From Taiwanofungus camphoratus (lineage: Eukaryota; Basidiomycota; Agaricomycetes; Polyporales; Taiwanofungaceae), in assembly GCA_003999685.1 (NCBI GenBank), contig CP021222.1:744001-808000 (forward strand): a stretch of 64,000 nucleotides of DNA, in the 5' to 3' direction. Each line of letters begins with the position of its first letter. Position 1 is the stretch's first letter. This document shows positions 49,418-61,320 of the stretch, piece after piece. The notes under the pieces were generated by a model. That model did not search any database, was not told the DNA's origin, and saw nothing but the letters and a program-made list of their open reading frames with translations. Position numbers and translations under genes: made by a program.

Positions 49418-50280
49418 ATGAACACCGACACATTGTCCTTTTTTGGGTTCCATCCCATAAAGGCATTTTTCAGAACGAGTTCGTTGACGAACTTGCAAAG
49501 AAAGCATTGGATGATCCCCAACCGGAATTCATCTCACAATTGATGGCCCTTGCTCGTGTCAAGGCAAGGGTCAAAAAGTGTTGGGGGACATTAGTCGACA
49601 ATCCCAACTATCGCGGTCGACGGTTATGGAAAGTAACCGAGGACGCCCTACCGCTGCACGGGACCACGGCTAAGGGCACGTGGGTCTTGAAGGCAGCTGG
49701 CAAGTCCAACAAGAAGGTGGCACGCATGTGTCGTGTGCTCACCAACCATTTCCCAGGTGGTGAATACCGCTCTAGGTTCAATATCCCTGGCCCTCACCTC
49801 TGTTTGTGCAGAGCAGAGGAAACCAGGGAACATGTGCTCTTTGACTGTCCATTCTGGATCAGGACGAAGCGCCAACAGGGTCCTCGTGATCCACTTCTGA
49901 TGGGGCCCCCTGAACAAAGGGGATGGACCCCGGATGACATTATGGAGTTCCTTCGGCTCAACCCGATGGTCTCCACCTTTGATTGGGCAGAGATTCTAGC
50001 AGAATCTCTGCTTGAAACTGAAGCTGCGCGCACGAGAACATTCACTTGTGCTCGTCTTATGTGCCACACTGTCGGAAGACAAGCGGCTTGGCAGCGGTTC
50101 CATGCGGACCGACATTTAGATCCCGGTATGACCACAGCCCTGGGTGGAAAGTACCGGGATTTCTGTGAGTGGTACGACGCCGAAGCAAAGGTGTTTGAAA
50201 TGTACCATAATTGGATAGACGAGGGGATAGCGGAACCCAGTATCCGCGATGACCCCCCCATCTACCCGAATGATAACTGA
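49418..50280 (+). pseudogene. LINE ORF2 3' part after the frameshift
   Basis: Continues the RNase H domain (HRHIVLFWVPSHKGIFQ and NEFVDELAKKALDDP, with the last catalytic Asp) and a C-terminal Cys/His region (MCRVLTNHFPGG, then CLCRAEETREHVLFDCPFW) typical of fungal LINEs. Ends at TGA about 50278-50280. The first Met of this frame is at 49507, but that is internal, not a real start. Confidence 0.82.
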
Positions 50281-50596
50281 GGCCTGAAACCTGTAGGGCT
50301 ACACTCAGTTCCTTAAGTGATTTACTGACGGAACGGGATTACCGGGCCGAGTAAACACACAGAGCGTGAAAGGCAGGTCGGGCGGGGGACGGGTATGGCG
50401 TCATATGGATGACTGTACCTTTCCTTTTGCAGGCCTTGCTGGATTATATGCCCACGCCACATAACGAGGCCACTGAAAACTGTAGGTACGCCGCTCATGC
50501 GGGCGCGGATGCCCATTTACTATCATTATTACTCTACATGTACCTACGTCGTATGGAGTATAAACCCGAGGATTATAAAAAAAAATAAAAAAAAAA

Positions 50597-50612
50597 GACA
50601 CGGTGCACGGTG
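50597..50612. repeat. Right target-site duplication of the LINE (16 bp)
   Basis: GACACGGTGCACGGTG, identical to 47469-47484, immediately after the A-rich tail. Confidence 0.93.
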
Positions 50613-50689
50613 TGACAGGACGTGATTGACTGTGATGCAAACTATGATGTTGTCACGCGATCTTCTTTGGCTGCTCCTGACTACATACG
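50613..50689 (+). promoter_or_regulatory. Remaining 5' flank of SEN34 (77 bp)
   Basis: All that lies between the LINE target duplication and the SEN34 ATG. It probably holds the 5' UTR and part of the core promoter. No TATA box evident. Elements further upstream are displaced by about 3.1 kb. Confidence 0.4.
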
Positions 50690-51768
50690 ATGAGCTTTGA
50701 CCCTGTTAGGCGAATACCTCTGCGTGTTTCGAATCAAAAGGCGTACGTGTGGGATGTCGAAGGTCAGAAAACTTCATTTGCTATTTTTTTTTTCCAATTA
50801 TTGACAAGCCAAGCTTGACGGTGAAGAGTAGACATTGCTACCCTTCGTTCCGAGCATCATATCTGCGGGGTCTTGACGGGAACATTACCCCATCTGTCGC
50901 AACAAAATGTATTTCTGGGTGTTCCGCTATTGCTTATGCCAGAAGAGGTGGTTCTCCTGGTCGAGAAACGTACGCATGCTCCCCCTGATAAACCTGCCCA
51001 CTCTTTGAGCGTGTCTCTTCGTCTTTAGAGTTAGCAGTCTTGATCGATGATACACAAGCGCATCGAATACCTTCCACACGAGCATTGAAGCAGTGGAACT
51101 CTGAGCGGGCGACCTCTGCGAAGCTCCAGATCGCCGCCGCCCAGGCGAAGGAGGCGTCCGAGAAGGCAGTGAAGCATGCTCAGACGGAGGATGCTCTACG
51201 GAAACGGAAAGAGCGCGAGGAGAGGAGGACCGCGGCCGCACGTGCGAAGGCACTGGCTGAGGGCTTAGACCCGGGCGAAGCAGAGGCCCCAGGACCGCCT
51301 CTGCATTCCACAGAAGAGCGGCCAACCACGCCCAGCGCCGGCGCCACCCCGGCATACACGGTGACCATCCCTGCGAGCTCGTCCGCGTTGCCCTGGTACG
51401 ACGCGGATGAGTGCACGTACACGACGCTCGCAGACGCACGGGCGGCAGGGATCTGGTCGTGCCCCGTGGACCTGCACGACCGCGCCAAGTGCGGCGTGTT
51501 CCGGGACCTGTGGGAGAAGGGCCACTTCATGGGCGGCGGGATCAAGTTTGGCGGGGACTTCCTCGTGTACCCGGGCGACCCGCTGCGGTACCACTCGCAC
51601 TTTGTCGCGTCTGTCGTCGACTCGCCGGTGTCGGCGATCAGGCCGATGGAGATCGTCGCGCATGGACGGCTCGGTACTGCGACAAAAAAGGCGCATTTAT
51701 TGTGCGGATGGGACGACGACAAGCGAGAAGTGTCGTATTTTTCCATCGAATGGGCCGGATTTGGCTGA
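50690..51768 (+). CDS. SEN34: tRNA-splicing endonuclease subunit Sen34
   Basis: Three exons. ATG 50690 gives MSFDPVRRIPLRVSNQKAYV and WDVE. The second exon (about 50835-50971) gives LRSEHHICGVLTGTLPHLSQ and QNVFLGVPLLLMPEEVVLLV, and an intron starting GTACGC (50972 onward) joins LAVLIDDTQAHRIPSTRALK. A charged coiled coil follows, then the nuclease domain: FRDLWEKGHFMGGGIKFGGD, FLVYPGDPLRYHSHF and HGRLGTATKKAHLLCGWDD, ending VSYFSIEWAGFG at TGA 51766-51768. Catalytic Tyr, His and Lys are visible (YPGDP, YHSHF, TATKK). Sen34 cuts the 3' splice site of pre-tRNAs in the Sen2-Sen34-Sen15-Sen54 complex. Length about 320 residues, as expected. Confidence 0.93.
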
Positions 51769-52065
51769 GCCAGGCGTCTTACGGGCTACACAAATGTATT
51801 ATACCTGGTGCACGATTCCACCTAATCCAATTGGAAAAAGTTGCACATATCAGGCTCTCCAGTATAATTCGATTGCGCGACTTTGGACGTAGCAATGTCA
51901 GGCACAATATTGTGATATGCGTCTACCGAAGGCAGTCGGTATGTGCAGAGTCCTATATTACAGAATCTGATCAGCGCAATGCGTACGTGAGTTTCATGAG
52001 AGGGATGAGATCTTCCAAGCCAAAAAAGAATGTTGAAAAAATGCACGGCGGTGTAGATTGTATGT
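51769..52065. other. Convergent intergenic region, SEN34 to EI24-like gene
   Basis: Between two 3' ends; no gene seen. Confidence 0.5.
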
Positions 52066-53806
52066 TCAGTCAAACTTCCTCCGCCCCAAACTCTCGCCCC
52101 CCCGGCCGCCGACGCGCATCCTTGCCCTCCCGGCGCTCACTCCCGGCGCTGTACCCACCGCACTCAACTCGACCATCTCCCCTTCCTCCACCCTCTCCAC
52201 GTTATCGCTCATCATCCGTCTATGCCGCATGCCAGCTCCCACTCCTGGCCGCACGCTCCCGAGTCCCGGAGTCCCGCTTCCTCCGCCTCTACCGCTGCCA
52301 GCACTCAGCACGCGCACGACCCAGTCGTTGAGCCACATCACGGGCGCGAACACTGGGAGGCGGATAGGCACGAGCGGGGACGGGTGCCGGATCTCGTCAG
52401 CGCTAGGCTGCGCGGGGTTGTACGGGTCAAGAGGGACGGGGCGGGCATGCATCGCCATGATGATGTACTAGGTGGAGCGAAGGAGGAGAGAGGGGGGATT
52501 GAGAGGGCGAAAAGGACAGAAGGTCAGCGGGGCCTGGGCGAGCACGGGACGGCGGCTTACGGCGGGGAAGACGAGCGCGAAGAGCGCAGCGTTCGCGAGG
52601 CTGCTGCCCCACATGCAGATCGCGGTGGGTGGAAGACCTGTGGAGGGTGAGCGCGCGATCCGCCGTGAGGCAGCGGGGGGACAACGGACCGAAAGCGAAG
52701 TAGTACGCCCAGCGTTCCTCGAGGTGTCGCACGCGCCGCGCGAGCGAGAGCCCACGCGCGGTCCACACGTGCCTGCGCGAGCGGGTCAGTCAGGCCGTGT
52801 CTAACGGGGACACACCGGACTCACTCACTCGAAGCAGTAGTACCTGCGCCTTGTGTCGTCAGTCATCTGCGGCGCGGCGGGCGGAGCACTCACGCATCGA
52901 CCCAGCACATGAACGCGAACGCGGCGGGGGGGCCTGCCGCGGGGACACGGCCGAGCGCGAAGGAGAGCAGGAGCGCGGTGAGCACCATGAGCGCGCCGTA
53001 CGCGGATGTCGCGAGCGCGTTGAGCAACCCGGTGTACGTGCTCGGCGGGGGAGCGCCCGCGCGGGGGCCGTGCTGCAGTGTGAAGGTGCGCTTTGCGATG
53101 AGAGTGCACCAGGCGCTCTGCAGGAATTAAGTGAGCGAGAGCAGACCGAAGGGTAAGCGGGTACGGGGGAATGCGCCTTTGTGGGGCAGCGCGTGGGCAG
53201 TCGCCTAGGTTCCCAGAGGTAGATATATGCATCTGCTTCTGCGAAGCTAGGCGGTTGTCCCCCAGCGTCGACGCTGGCCATACTGGGCACGGCACGTGGT
53301 GCCCTTGCACGGAGAGGGTTGGTGCGCAACATTGGGAGATCGACGCACATTCAGGTACAGCGACGCGCCGACGACAGGGAGAAGCCAGAGCACCTGGTAT
53401 GCCCAGCCGACGTTCCGATGGAGCCACTTGCGCTCGCCCTGTGCGAGTGGAAACAGCAAGATGTCAAAGACGTATATCGACGAGAGCGAGAGCGAGTTGA
53501 GCAGGAGGGACTTGAGCACGTTCGCGCGGATCACTGCGTCGCTGCGGCGTGGCACAGCAGCCCATAATAAGCTCACATGCGGCGTAGAATAGGAGGGTGT
53601 GAATCTGTTATTTCGCACCTAGCGACGAGGCGGACGACGGTGTCCCACCGGAAGGCGTCCACGAGGCCGCGCCCGGCACATGCGAGCTGCAAGCGGACGG
53701 TGTCGTGGAGGGAGAGAAAGGATGGGTACATAGAGCGGGAGAGGTAGGAGGAGTTGCCCGGCGCGACGTACGCAGTTGGAGGCCGTGGACGAGGTGGCCT
53801 CGCCAT
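52066..53806 (-). CDS. EI24-family (etoposide-induced 2.4) ER membrane protein
   Basis: ATG 53806 opens MARPPRPRPPTAYVAPGNSS and SLHDTVRLQLACAGRGLVDA. A spliced exon gives LLWAAVPRRSDAVIRANVLK and the hydrophobic SLLLNSLSLSSIYVFDILLF, WAYQVLWLLPVVGASLYLN. Later exons give SAWCTLIAKRTFTLQHGPRA, a membrane stretch ALMVLTALLLSFALG, AFAFMCWVDA, YYCFEWIWTARGLSLARRVR, HLEERWAYYFAFG and LPPTAICMWGSSLANAALFA. The last exon (52458-52066) contains PVFAPVMWLNDWVVRVLSAG. The spacing of four to six membrane segments with 'HLEeRWaYf.gFGlP.t' matches the EI24 family, ER proteins linked to autophagy in animals. GC-rich sequence creates long shadow frames on the other strand. Confidence 0.82.
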
Positions 53807-55017
53807 CGTCGGATACAGCGATCAAAGCGCGATCGTTGTCGATGGCGATGTGGGGAAAGACGGCCAGCAGTCGCGCGAGGGCACGTGAGAAATGCGTGAC
53901 CTCAACGCGGGTGACGTCTCGCGGTGTGTGTCACGCATAGTGTCACGCCTGCACGCGTTGGCGGTCTGGGTTTGTTGTGCCGCATGTCTTCTGGTCTTCG
54001 TGGTCTTCTGCCTGCGCCTCTATTCGCATTGGGCCCGTCGGAAATAAAGTCTATCTCGCTGGGTTTGGACTAGAGCACTGACGTCTTGCCTTCGCTGAAT
54101 CTCGAGTACCGCTCGCCTACTCACGCTGCGGTCTTCGAGCAGTGTCTCTGGAAGTTGAATGCGGGCGTAGAAGCCCTGGACATTGCGTTATGTGTGCAAG
54201 TGTGCGAGCAACCCATGCGGTTGGAAGAGAAGAAGGACGTCTATGCGCGGCCATGGGCTTCTCAGCAGCGCTGTGACCTGTGGGCCCACGTAACGACCAC
54301 GTCCACGACCTGTTTCTGGTGCGGTTACCGATGCGTCCATGGACCATATTCGCCCATAAAAATTAACGCTGCCACCCATGACTTTCGGCATGACCGCATT
54401 GCAGGGCGGGCGATCCCCATGACCAAGGGGCTGAAGGACCAGTCTCTGAGTCAGGGTGCGCGTGTCATGCAATTGGTGAGTGGACTAGACGCACTGGCAA
54501 GAACACAGACAAAATGGGTGGGAATCCTGATTTGACGTGTTCCTGAAGCACAGTCTAGTTTCGACTCAGTGTCTGAGACTCTGCGCGCAGGTGGTCCTCT
54601 GTGCCGCGCCCTCTCTGCACCGTGTCCTGCCCTACGCCGTGCTCTATTTCCGAGCGCAGGTCACACGACGGGGCTATGGCTGGGCGGGCGTGGAGTCGGC
54701 CAGTGGCGCTGTGACGTGAGCGTGACATAATCGACGCGCTCTGGAGCCAAGGTCACGCCGGCGTGGAATTCGATGGGTTCCCACTGCCGCGGTTCGCTCA
54801 TGCCGCTCAATCACCCTCGCCGTGCCCAATTCTTCTCGACTCGAAAAAGGCCTGATCCCCCCGCACACGCGTGTCTGCCGCAGGCAATTCACCAGTCCCT
54901 CGCGCGCTTTGCACTGTTCTTTCCCCTTTCTGGCTTTCAATTTAGGAACGTTCCCTGTCCTGCCCCATATAACGCCCACCAGTTCACCGTCCCCTTCTTT
55001 CCTCCCCTCTATCTATC
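53807..55017. other. Divergent intergenic region, EI24-like gene to trehalose phosphorylase
   Basis: Just over 1.2 kb of promoter sequence for two divergent genes. A 149-codon plus-strand frame at 54086-54535 has no recognisable family and is not called. Pyrimidine-rich runs (CCCTTTC, TTCTTTCCTCCCC) precede the downstream ATG, as is common in strongly expressed basidiomycete genes. Confidence 0.45.
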
Positions 55018-57809
55018 ATGGCTCCTCCCCACGAATTCCAATCAAAACCCTCGGATGTCGTCAGGCGCAGGCTTTCTAGCGCATTCGCCAGCACAAAACC
55101 CAGTGTGCCGGGCTACACCAGCCTCACCGTGAGTGCTTAACTAAGCATATCCATGTCGCCAGCTGATTGCGCAACCGCCAGCCTATGTGGGCAGGCATAG
55201 CCGGCGCCGTCATCAACAGTAATACCCAGTTTGAGGTCGCCATCTCCATCCATGATTCTGTCTACTGCACGGACTTTGCGTCCTCTGTCGTGCCCTACAA
55301 CGCCAACAACCCGGACTCGCAGGCATCCATCATCGAGAAGCATGTCATCGAGACCCTGCGCAAGTTCTCCACCGAGCATCTCTGCAAGTTCCTGGGTGCG
55401 GGCGTGACCCTCAGCTTACTCAGGGAGGTGCGTGCACCCGCGATCTATTCCCGCCTCCCCCCGGCTGACTATCTGCGCACAGGCGCCGAACCTGTGCACG
55501 CGCCTGTGGCTCGACATGGACGTTGTGCCCATCGTGTTCAACATCAAGCCGTACCACACCGACTCCATCACGCGTCCGAACATCAAGCACCGTATCTCGT
55601 CCACGACGGGCTCGTACGTGCCTTCGGGCAGCGAGACGCCCACGGTGTACTACGACCCCGCGCAGCTGCAGGACAGCACCAAGCTCGCGGTCAACGCGCA
55701 GCACAAGCTCCCCATCTCGCGCACCGTCGACGAGCAGGCGGACTCGGCCGCGCGCAAGTGCATCATGTACTTTGGCCCGGGGAACAACCCGCGCCTGAGC
55801 ATCGGCCCGCGCAACCAAGTCGCGGTCGACGCGGGTGGCAAGATCCACCTCATCGACGACCTCGACGAGTACCGCAGGACGGTAAGCAAGGGCACGTGGA
55901 ACGCGGTCGTCAAGCTCGCGGACGAGCTGCGCGAGAAGAAGATCAAGATCGGCTTCTTCTCGTCGACGCCCCAGGGCGGTGAGTGTGGGGCGTACCCGTC
56001 CCCCCGTTTCCCCACGTTCGCGAGTGCGGAGATTGACCACTTCCTTGGTTCTTTGTGGGCGTGGCGTAATGGCCGGTTCTGATTGGGTTTCCAGGAGGAG
56101 TCGCACTCGTGAGTGTATTGCGGCACTTAGCTCGGCGGAGATATATGATTGACGCGGGCGGGCTTCTGCACACAGATGCGTCACGCGCTCATCCGCTTCT
56201 ACAGCGCACTGGACGTAGACGCTGCATGGTGAGTCAGTCTTGTCAGTCGGAATGCTCCCACCCCCTTGCATTCGTGTCCGCCCCGCGTACGCGAGCGTGC
56301 GAGCCCGCGCGATGCGATGAGAACTGGTAGCTGATATGTCCGCATGCGCAGGTACGTCCCCAACCCGTCGCCATCGGTCTTCCGCACGACGAAGAACAAC
56401 CACAACATCCTGCAAGGCGTCGCGGACTTGAATCTGCGCCTCACCAAGGATGCGAAGGACCAGTTCGACCAGTGGATCCTCAAGAACGGCCTGCGCTGGA
56501 CGGCCGAGGGCGGGCCCCTCGCACCAGGCGGCGTCGATATCGCCTTCGTCGGTGCGCTCTAACATCTTATCTGCTGACCGCGTCACCGTCTGAGGAGGCC
56601 GTTGCAGACGACCCGCAGATGCCGGGGCTGATCCCGCTCATCAAGCGCGTCCGCCCGGACATGCCGATCATCTACCGCTCGCACATCGAGATCCGGAGTG
56701 ACCTCGTGCACGTCAAAGGCTCGCCGCAGGAAGAGGTGTGGAGCTACCTCTGGCACAACATCCAGCACGCGGACATGTTCATCAGCCACCCCGTGAACAA
56801 GTTCGTACCCAGCGACGTGCCGCCGGAGAAGCTCGCGCTGCTCGGCGCGGCGACGGACTGGTGCGTCGGCAGCTTTGAATTCGGCTGCGGTGATTTGTAG
56901 CATACTGATCGCTGGCGGCCTGGCGTGGGCAGGCTCGACGGGTTGAACAAGCACCTCAATTCGTGGGACTCGCAGTACTACATGGGCGAGTTCCGCTCGC
57001 TGTGCGTGAAGGAGAAGATGCACGAGCTTGCGTGGCCCGCGCGCGAGTACATAGTCCAGATCGCGCGTTTCGACCCGAGCAAGGGCATCCCGAACGTTAT
57101 CGACTCGTACGCACGCTTCCGCCGCCTCGCCGCCGGCAAGGTCCCCGACGACGAAGTGCCACAGCTCCTGATCTGCGGTCACGGCGCGGTGGACGACCCC
57201 GATGCGAGCATCATCTACGATGCCGTCACAACGCTCATAAACTCGGCGTATAAGCAGTATTCGAGCGACATTGTTGTCATGCGCTGCCCGCCCAGCGATC
57301 AGCGTGAGTCCCTTGTCTATAGTGCTGTGGAGTGGATCTAATACCATACTGCAGTGCTGAATGCGTTGATGGCGAATGCGCGCTTCGCACTGCAGCTCTC
57401 CACGCGCGAGGGCTTCGAGGTGAAGGTCTCCGAGGGGCTGCATGCGGGCCGCCCGGTGATCGCGAGCCTTACCGGCGGCATCCCGCTGCAGGTTGAGCAT
57501 GGAAAGAGCGGATACCTGACCGCACCGGGCGACAACGACGCGGTCGCGCGACACATGTTCGACCTCGTCACGGACGACGAGCTGTACGAGACAATGTCGC
57601 AGTACGCGCGCACGCACGTCAGCGATGAGGTGAGCACGGTGGGCAACGCTGCGGCGTGGATGTACCTCGCGGTCATGTACGTGAGCAGGGGCGTGAGACT
57701 CCAGCCGCACGGCGCGTGGCTGAACGATATGATGCGCACGGAGACGGGCGAGCCGTACCTCCCTGACGAGCCGAAGCTGCCCCGCGGGGACCTGCATGTG
57801 CAGGGATGA
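55018..57809 (+). CDS. Trehalose phosphorylase (retaining, GT4)
   Basis: Reversibly converts trehalose and phosphate to glucose and alpha-glucose 1-phosphate (EC 2.4.1.231). ATG 55018 gives MAPPHEFQSKPSDVVRRRLS and PGYTSLT, spliced to PMWAGIAGAVINSNTQFEVA, then IEKHVIETLRKFSTEHLCKF, APNLCTRLWLDMDVVPIVFN and KHRISSTTGSYVPSGSETPT, as in Grifola and Pleurotus enzymes. The GT-B C-terminal half includes LIPLIKRVRPDMPIIYRSHI, YIVQIARFDPSKGIPNVIDS and an E-x7-E motif in REGFEVKVSEGLHAGRPVIA. The stop is at 57807-57809. Eight or so introns; about 730-740 residues, the family's usual size. Cytosolic; part of trehalose storage metabolism in mushrooms. Confidence 0.95.
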
Positions 57810-58206
57810 GGGACTGGCGCCTGCGCAAATGTGGTTGGCACAGCGGCTGCTGACTACGGGCCCTTGTAAAATGTGTTTGTATACCTCTTGTATTCCCCCG
57901 CCTGCAGACGCAAGATGCTGCTGCCCAGTCCCTCGACTTGTCTGTACGTGTTCTGTAGAAAATTTGTTGTAGAAGTAGACGCCTGTGACTCTATTGAAGC
58001 CTCCTCTCGCACGTGGCCAAGTAGGCGCCATTGCTATGAAGTCCAATCATTGCTTTGGAAGAAGCGCTGGTCTGGTGTTTTGGAACCATGGCGGTGCAAT
58101 TGAGCGGTGACATGCCTTACTTATAAGGACCTTAGGAGCTCAGTGAGTCTTTTAAGCAGTGGCCACACAGTATCCTCATCACTTTCGCGATTACGAAACT
58201 TCCGCA
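57810..58206. other. Spacer, trehalose phosphorylase to membrane-protein gene
   Basis: 3' UTR of the phosphorylase and 5' flank of the next same-strand gene. A frame opening at 58107 extends the downstream ORF by 33 codons and could be an earlier start. Confidence 0.4.
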
Positions 58207-60124
58207 TGGGCAAGCAAACAACTGCTGCTGCGCTCAAATACAGCGCCCAAAAAGCATTTGCAAGTTCGACCGGGAGCTTGCTAGGCAGGGTACCCAAGAA
58301 GAAAGCTCCTAAACCAACGCGACGGCCGCCTGCAGAACCGTTCACTGATGAACGTCGGAAGACGTCCAGGAGCCGCGTTACAAACGAGCCCTCGGAGGCC
58401 CCAAACCCGGTCGAACCCCCTGTTTCCCGAGGGAAATCGCAGAAGATTGATGAAATAGAACAATCCACACGCTCTAGTGCAGACCGTAAGCCTGACCTAG
58501 TCAATGGGCCTTAACTCTTCATCTCACCAAAGCAACCACCTCGGGCCATTGATCTGCTTGGAGCCGTGGAGCCGTTGTCCACAGGCATTCAGCTTCGACA
58601 TGTACCCAGTTCGACTGGGGAGACTACACGTCGTGAAGCCACCGAGGGTTCACCGTTCCCTGTGTCGGCTGTTCGCAAGACCGTTGAAACGCATGAAGCG
58701 TACGCCTCACCTCCCGAAAATTTGTGTGATTGGTGTGCGGAACCGGCCAACGAAGCTCATGACAAAGCCGCGAGGTCCCTTTGGGAAGGAAATGATCACA
58801 TTATACCTTCCCGGACTGTCTTGGAAGGGACCAGCTCTGATGCGCTTGAGCTCCCGCCGCTTCCTACTGAAGGCAACCGATATCCATCTGTTTCCATTAG
58901 CTCGGTTCCCCTAGCACGTACCGTGGAAAATTCACATTTTCGCGTCGGCGGTTCTCAGCTAGAGGTTGTGAACTCCTACGTCAACCCTCGTGTCAGCCGT
59001 TTCTCCCTTATCTCAGAAGCGGCTAGTTCCAATGCCCACGGACTCGTGCCGTCTACCACTGATAATGGTCCACTTCCATCTGTTTCTGATCTCTTGTCTG
59101 TCCCTGGGCCTGCGTTGGCCATTCCTAATTCTCAACCCGCTGAGGGGCATGACCATGAGCAAGCTGGCACAGTGAATGAGGCAGGTATAATTTCTACGTG
59201 CTTCATTGGTCTTGCTGCCAAAACAGCTGCATTGTACACTGGTCCCTGTCTCCTTTGGTTTCCTCGTTCGATCTACTCTCGGCGTTGTCTGCATTTAGAC
59301 AGAATCATGAGAGAGTGGCAAGGCGATTTCGATAACGAATGGAAAATATTTTTGGACAGGTTATTGCAGGAGCTGCATTACATAGCTTCTTTTGGTGCTG
59401 TCCTATCGATGTGAACCGATGAAGCATCTTGGTTGTTGACCTTCCGCAAGTGTGCTTATATGTTTTGGTAACAGGCTCATCGGCGTCAACTACCAAATTT
59501 CCGCCTTCACTGATATCAGGGTCATGTTTGGCCAAATCTCCCTCTTGAGTGCACTTTTCAGCCTCCTTTTCAGCCTGTACTATTGCATGTATTTGACCGG
59601 GCTCAAGGAGACTGATCGTGGACGATCTTGGTATCAGGTAAACCTCAAATATTGCTCCTATATATTTTTTTATCCGCTACAACATCCAGAATACCCAGAA
59701 GGTTACCTTTACATGCATCAAAATTCCTGTACTTCTTGCTGCACCCGCTGCATGGCTGGCCTGGTAAATTTGCACTCCAATTACTGCGTGGTAGTGACGA
59801 TATATCCGTCTCAGGGCAGTCATATTCCTGCAGCTGTCGATATTCTCGTACGTATGGGCAGACCCCAGCGAATCTCGACCTTCTGTCGCCACCCGCACGG
59901 CAATTACAGTATGCGGGTGCTTGGGGTTCGTCCATATGATTGTGAATGTTCTTGCCTTTCGGCATTTACTACGACGTGGGTCGTCTACCACGGTCCTCAC
60001 GTCCAGAACCAATGGGACTAGGGAGGCTGAGCAACAATGCGGAGGGCACTGCAGAGGTAAAGCTTACATTTGGGAGCCCATGAACGATTGTTCAAATAAC
60101 ATGACCCAGAGCCTCATCGCCTAG
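58207..60124 (+). CDS. Multi-spanning membrane protein with long disordered N-terminus, unknown function
   Basis: The first exon from ATG 58207 (MGKQTTAAALKYSAQKAFAS) is basic and proline-rich. It appears to splice (donor near 58488) into a long Ser/Pro-rich exon from about 58565. The 3' half resolves well: LLQELHYIASFGAVLSM joins LIGVNYQISAFTDIRVMFGQ, membrane segment ISLLSALFSLLFSLYYCMYL, KETDRGRSWYQ, then KIPVLLAAPAAWLAWAVIFL and LSIFSYVWADP, and a third segment TAITVCGCLGFVHMIVNVLA. Each join keeps frame with GT..AG introns (starting GTGAAC, GTAAAC, GTAAAT). A cytosolic disordered tail followed by three or four helices is a layout I associate with agaricomycete-specific membrane families; I cannot name one. 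Stop at 60122-60124, unless a further intron follows. Confidence 0.62.
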
Positions 60125-61320
60125 AGTGTCAGTGTTATGCGTTGGTAGGATAAAGCTAAATTTGCGTCTCCTTGCTCTGTTAAGACTGCCTCGATTATTA
60201 CGATTTCTGCATTCAGCATTTACATACTCTTCCATCATCGTTGTTGTGCCTATTGCTGTGTATTTGCTCTGTCTCATAACTCGTTAGTGAAACCTAGCTG
60301 TATCTGCTCGAACACCACTATAATTACATCAATCGTTTTCGTACGGGATCACTTGTGTTGAGAAGAAGTTTTCTTTCTTCTCGTGAATAGAATATTTGCA
60401 ATGGTTTTCAACAAGAAACTAAGCTGCCGGTCGACGGTACCTTATCCTGGAGGTCAGGAAATCGGTGTAAGGCGGATGAGAGAAGCCGCGGTGACTTCAG
60501 GATAAAGTATCCAATTCTTCGCAGGCAAAGCACGGTGAGACGAAGAACCTTGCAAAAATTAAGGCGTCCCAAACAAGGATCAGGTGACAAAAAAGGCCTC
60601 CGTAGATATTGAGTCAACCAGCGATGAGAACATATCCTGTAAACTTAGGTAGGTTCATTTCGACTGAGGAGAAACAAAATTCGCCCGTGACTGTAGGCAT
60701 GTGCACAATTGACGAGGGGCGCATGCGCAAATCTTCATGAGCCTCGAGCGTGAGGAGATAGACAAATCAGACCATATGTCCTCGTATCCTGAAGCAGTTG
60801 AAGCGCCCGTTATCTTCTGTGTCGACACTTCTCGTTTTACGGTCACAGATACGAATGTTATGTACAAGGACATACCTCTCGTGTTCTGCCAAGTTCTTCC
60901 ACAAGCATCGTCTCATCTTATTTTATGCACTATTGGAGGAATACTGTCACGAAGACGAATTCGAAACGTGCAGCGTCTAATGGCCTTTCAAGTTCAAAAA
61001 TACCCTTCTTTGGATTCTTGCGTCTTTACGCCCTTTGAAGTTTCTCCAGGATGGCTGGATTGTACGGCAATTGTTCCTTCGGTTCAAGTCACAATGAATC
61101 TGATCATCTGTTGGTGCGGAGGTGGGAGAGTCGACCGGCGCTACAGCCCTTTGTTCGCCACAGCCACTTCGTCACACTCAAGCGCCCTCATATATACCCG
61201 AGATCCTGAAATTGTCCCAAGATGCATCCGCCTAGCTGCCAGTAACTGTAGTGCTAGCCATACGCTACCAAAAATTGATACGAGTAGGTTTGATCTACGC
61301 TACAGTCAAGTCGGCCTGCA
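60125..61320. other. Unassigned 1.2-kb spacer
   Basis: A 260-codon plus-strand frame at 60737-61519 runs into the next gene in a different frame and has no recognisable domain. It is probably chance or 5' UTR. Nothing else seen. Confidence 0.4.

Larger units (their letters stand above)
47485..50596 (+). mobile_element. 5'-truncated non-LTR retrotransposon (LINE) with RNase H domain
   Basis: The element begins inside the reverse transcriptase reading frame right after the left target duplication (LHAYYNACLDFEVYPSVFK), showing 5' truncation during insertion. It runs through RT, RNase H and a zinc-knuckle-like end to about 50280, then a 0.3-kb 3' UTR and an A-rich tail (about 50576-50596). The perfect 16-bp target duplication points to a fairly recent insertion by target-primed reverse transcription. 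RNase H within the ORF suggests a Tad/I-like clade common in fungi. Confidence 0.92.

Noticed and set aside
49507-50280. Separate gene starting at the Met at 49507
   Set aside because: It is the continuation of the LINE RNase H and C-terminal region after a frameshift, not an independent gene.
51180-51746. Minus-strand 188-codon frame inside SEN34
   Set aside because: Antisense shadow of a well-supported nuclease exon.
52058-53592. Plus-strand frames over the EI24-like gene
   Set aside because: Arg/Gly/Ala-rich shadow translations; the minus strand gives a coherent spliced membrane protein.
54086-54535. 149-codon frame between EI24-like gene and trehalose phosphorylase
   Set aside because: No family resemblance and no spliced continuation; likely chance in promoter sequence.
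55167-58046. Long plus- and minus-strand open frames overlapping trehalose phosphorylase (for example minus 55420-56586 and 56583-58046)
   Set aside because: Shadows caused by high GC at third positions of the phosphorylase exons; the Arg/Val/Ala-rich translations match nothing, while the plus-strand exons match the enzyme throughout.
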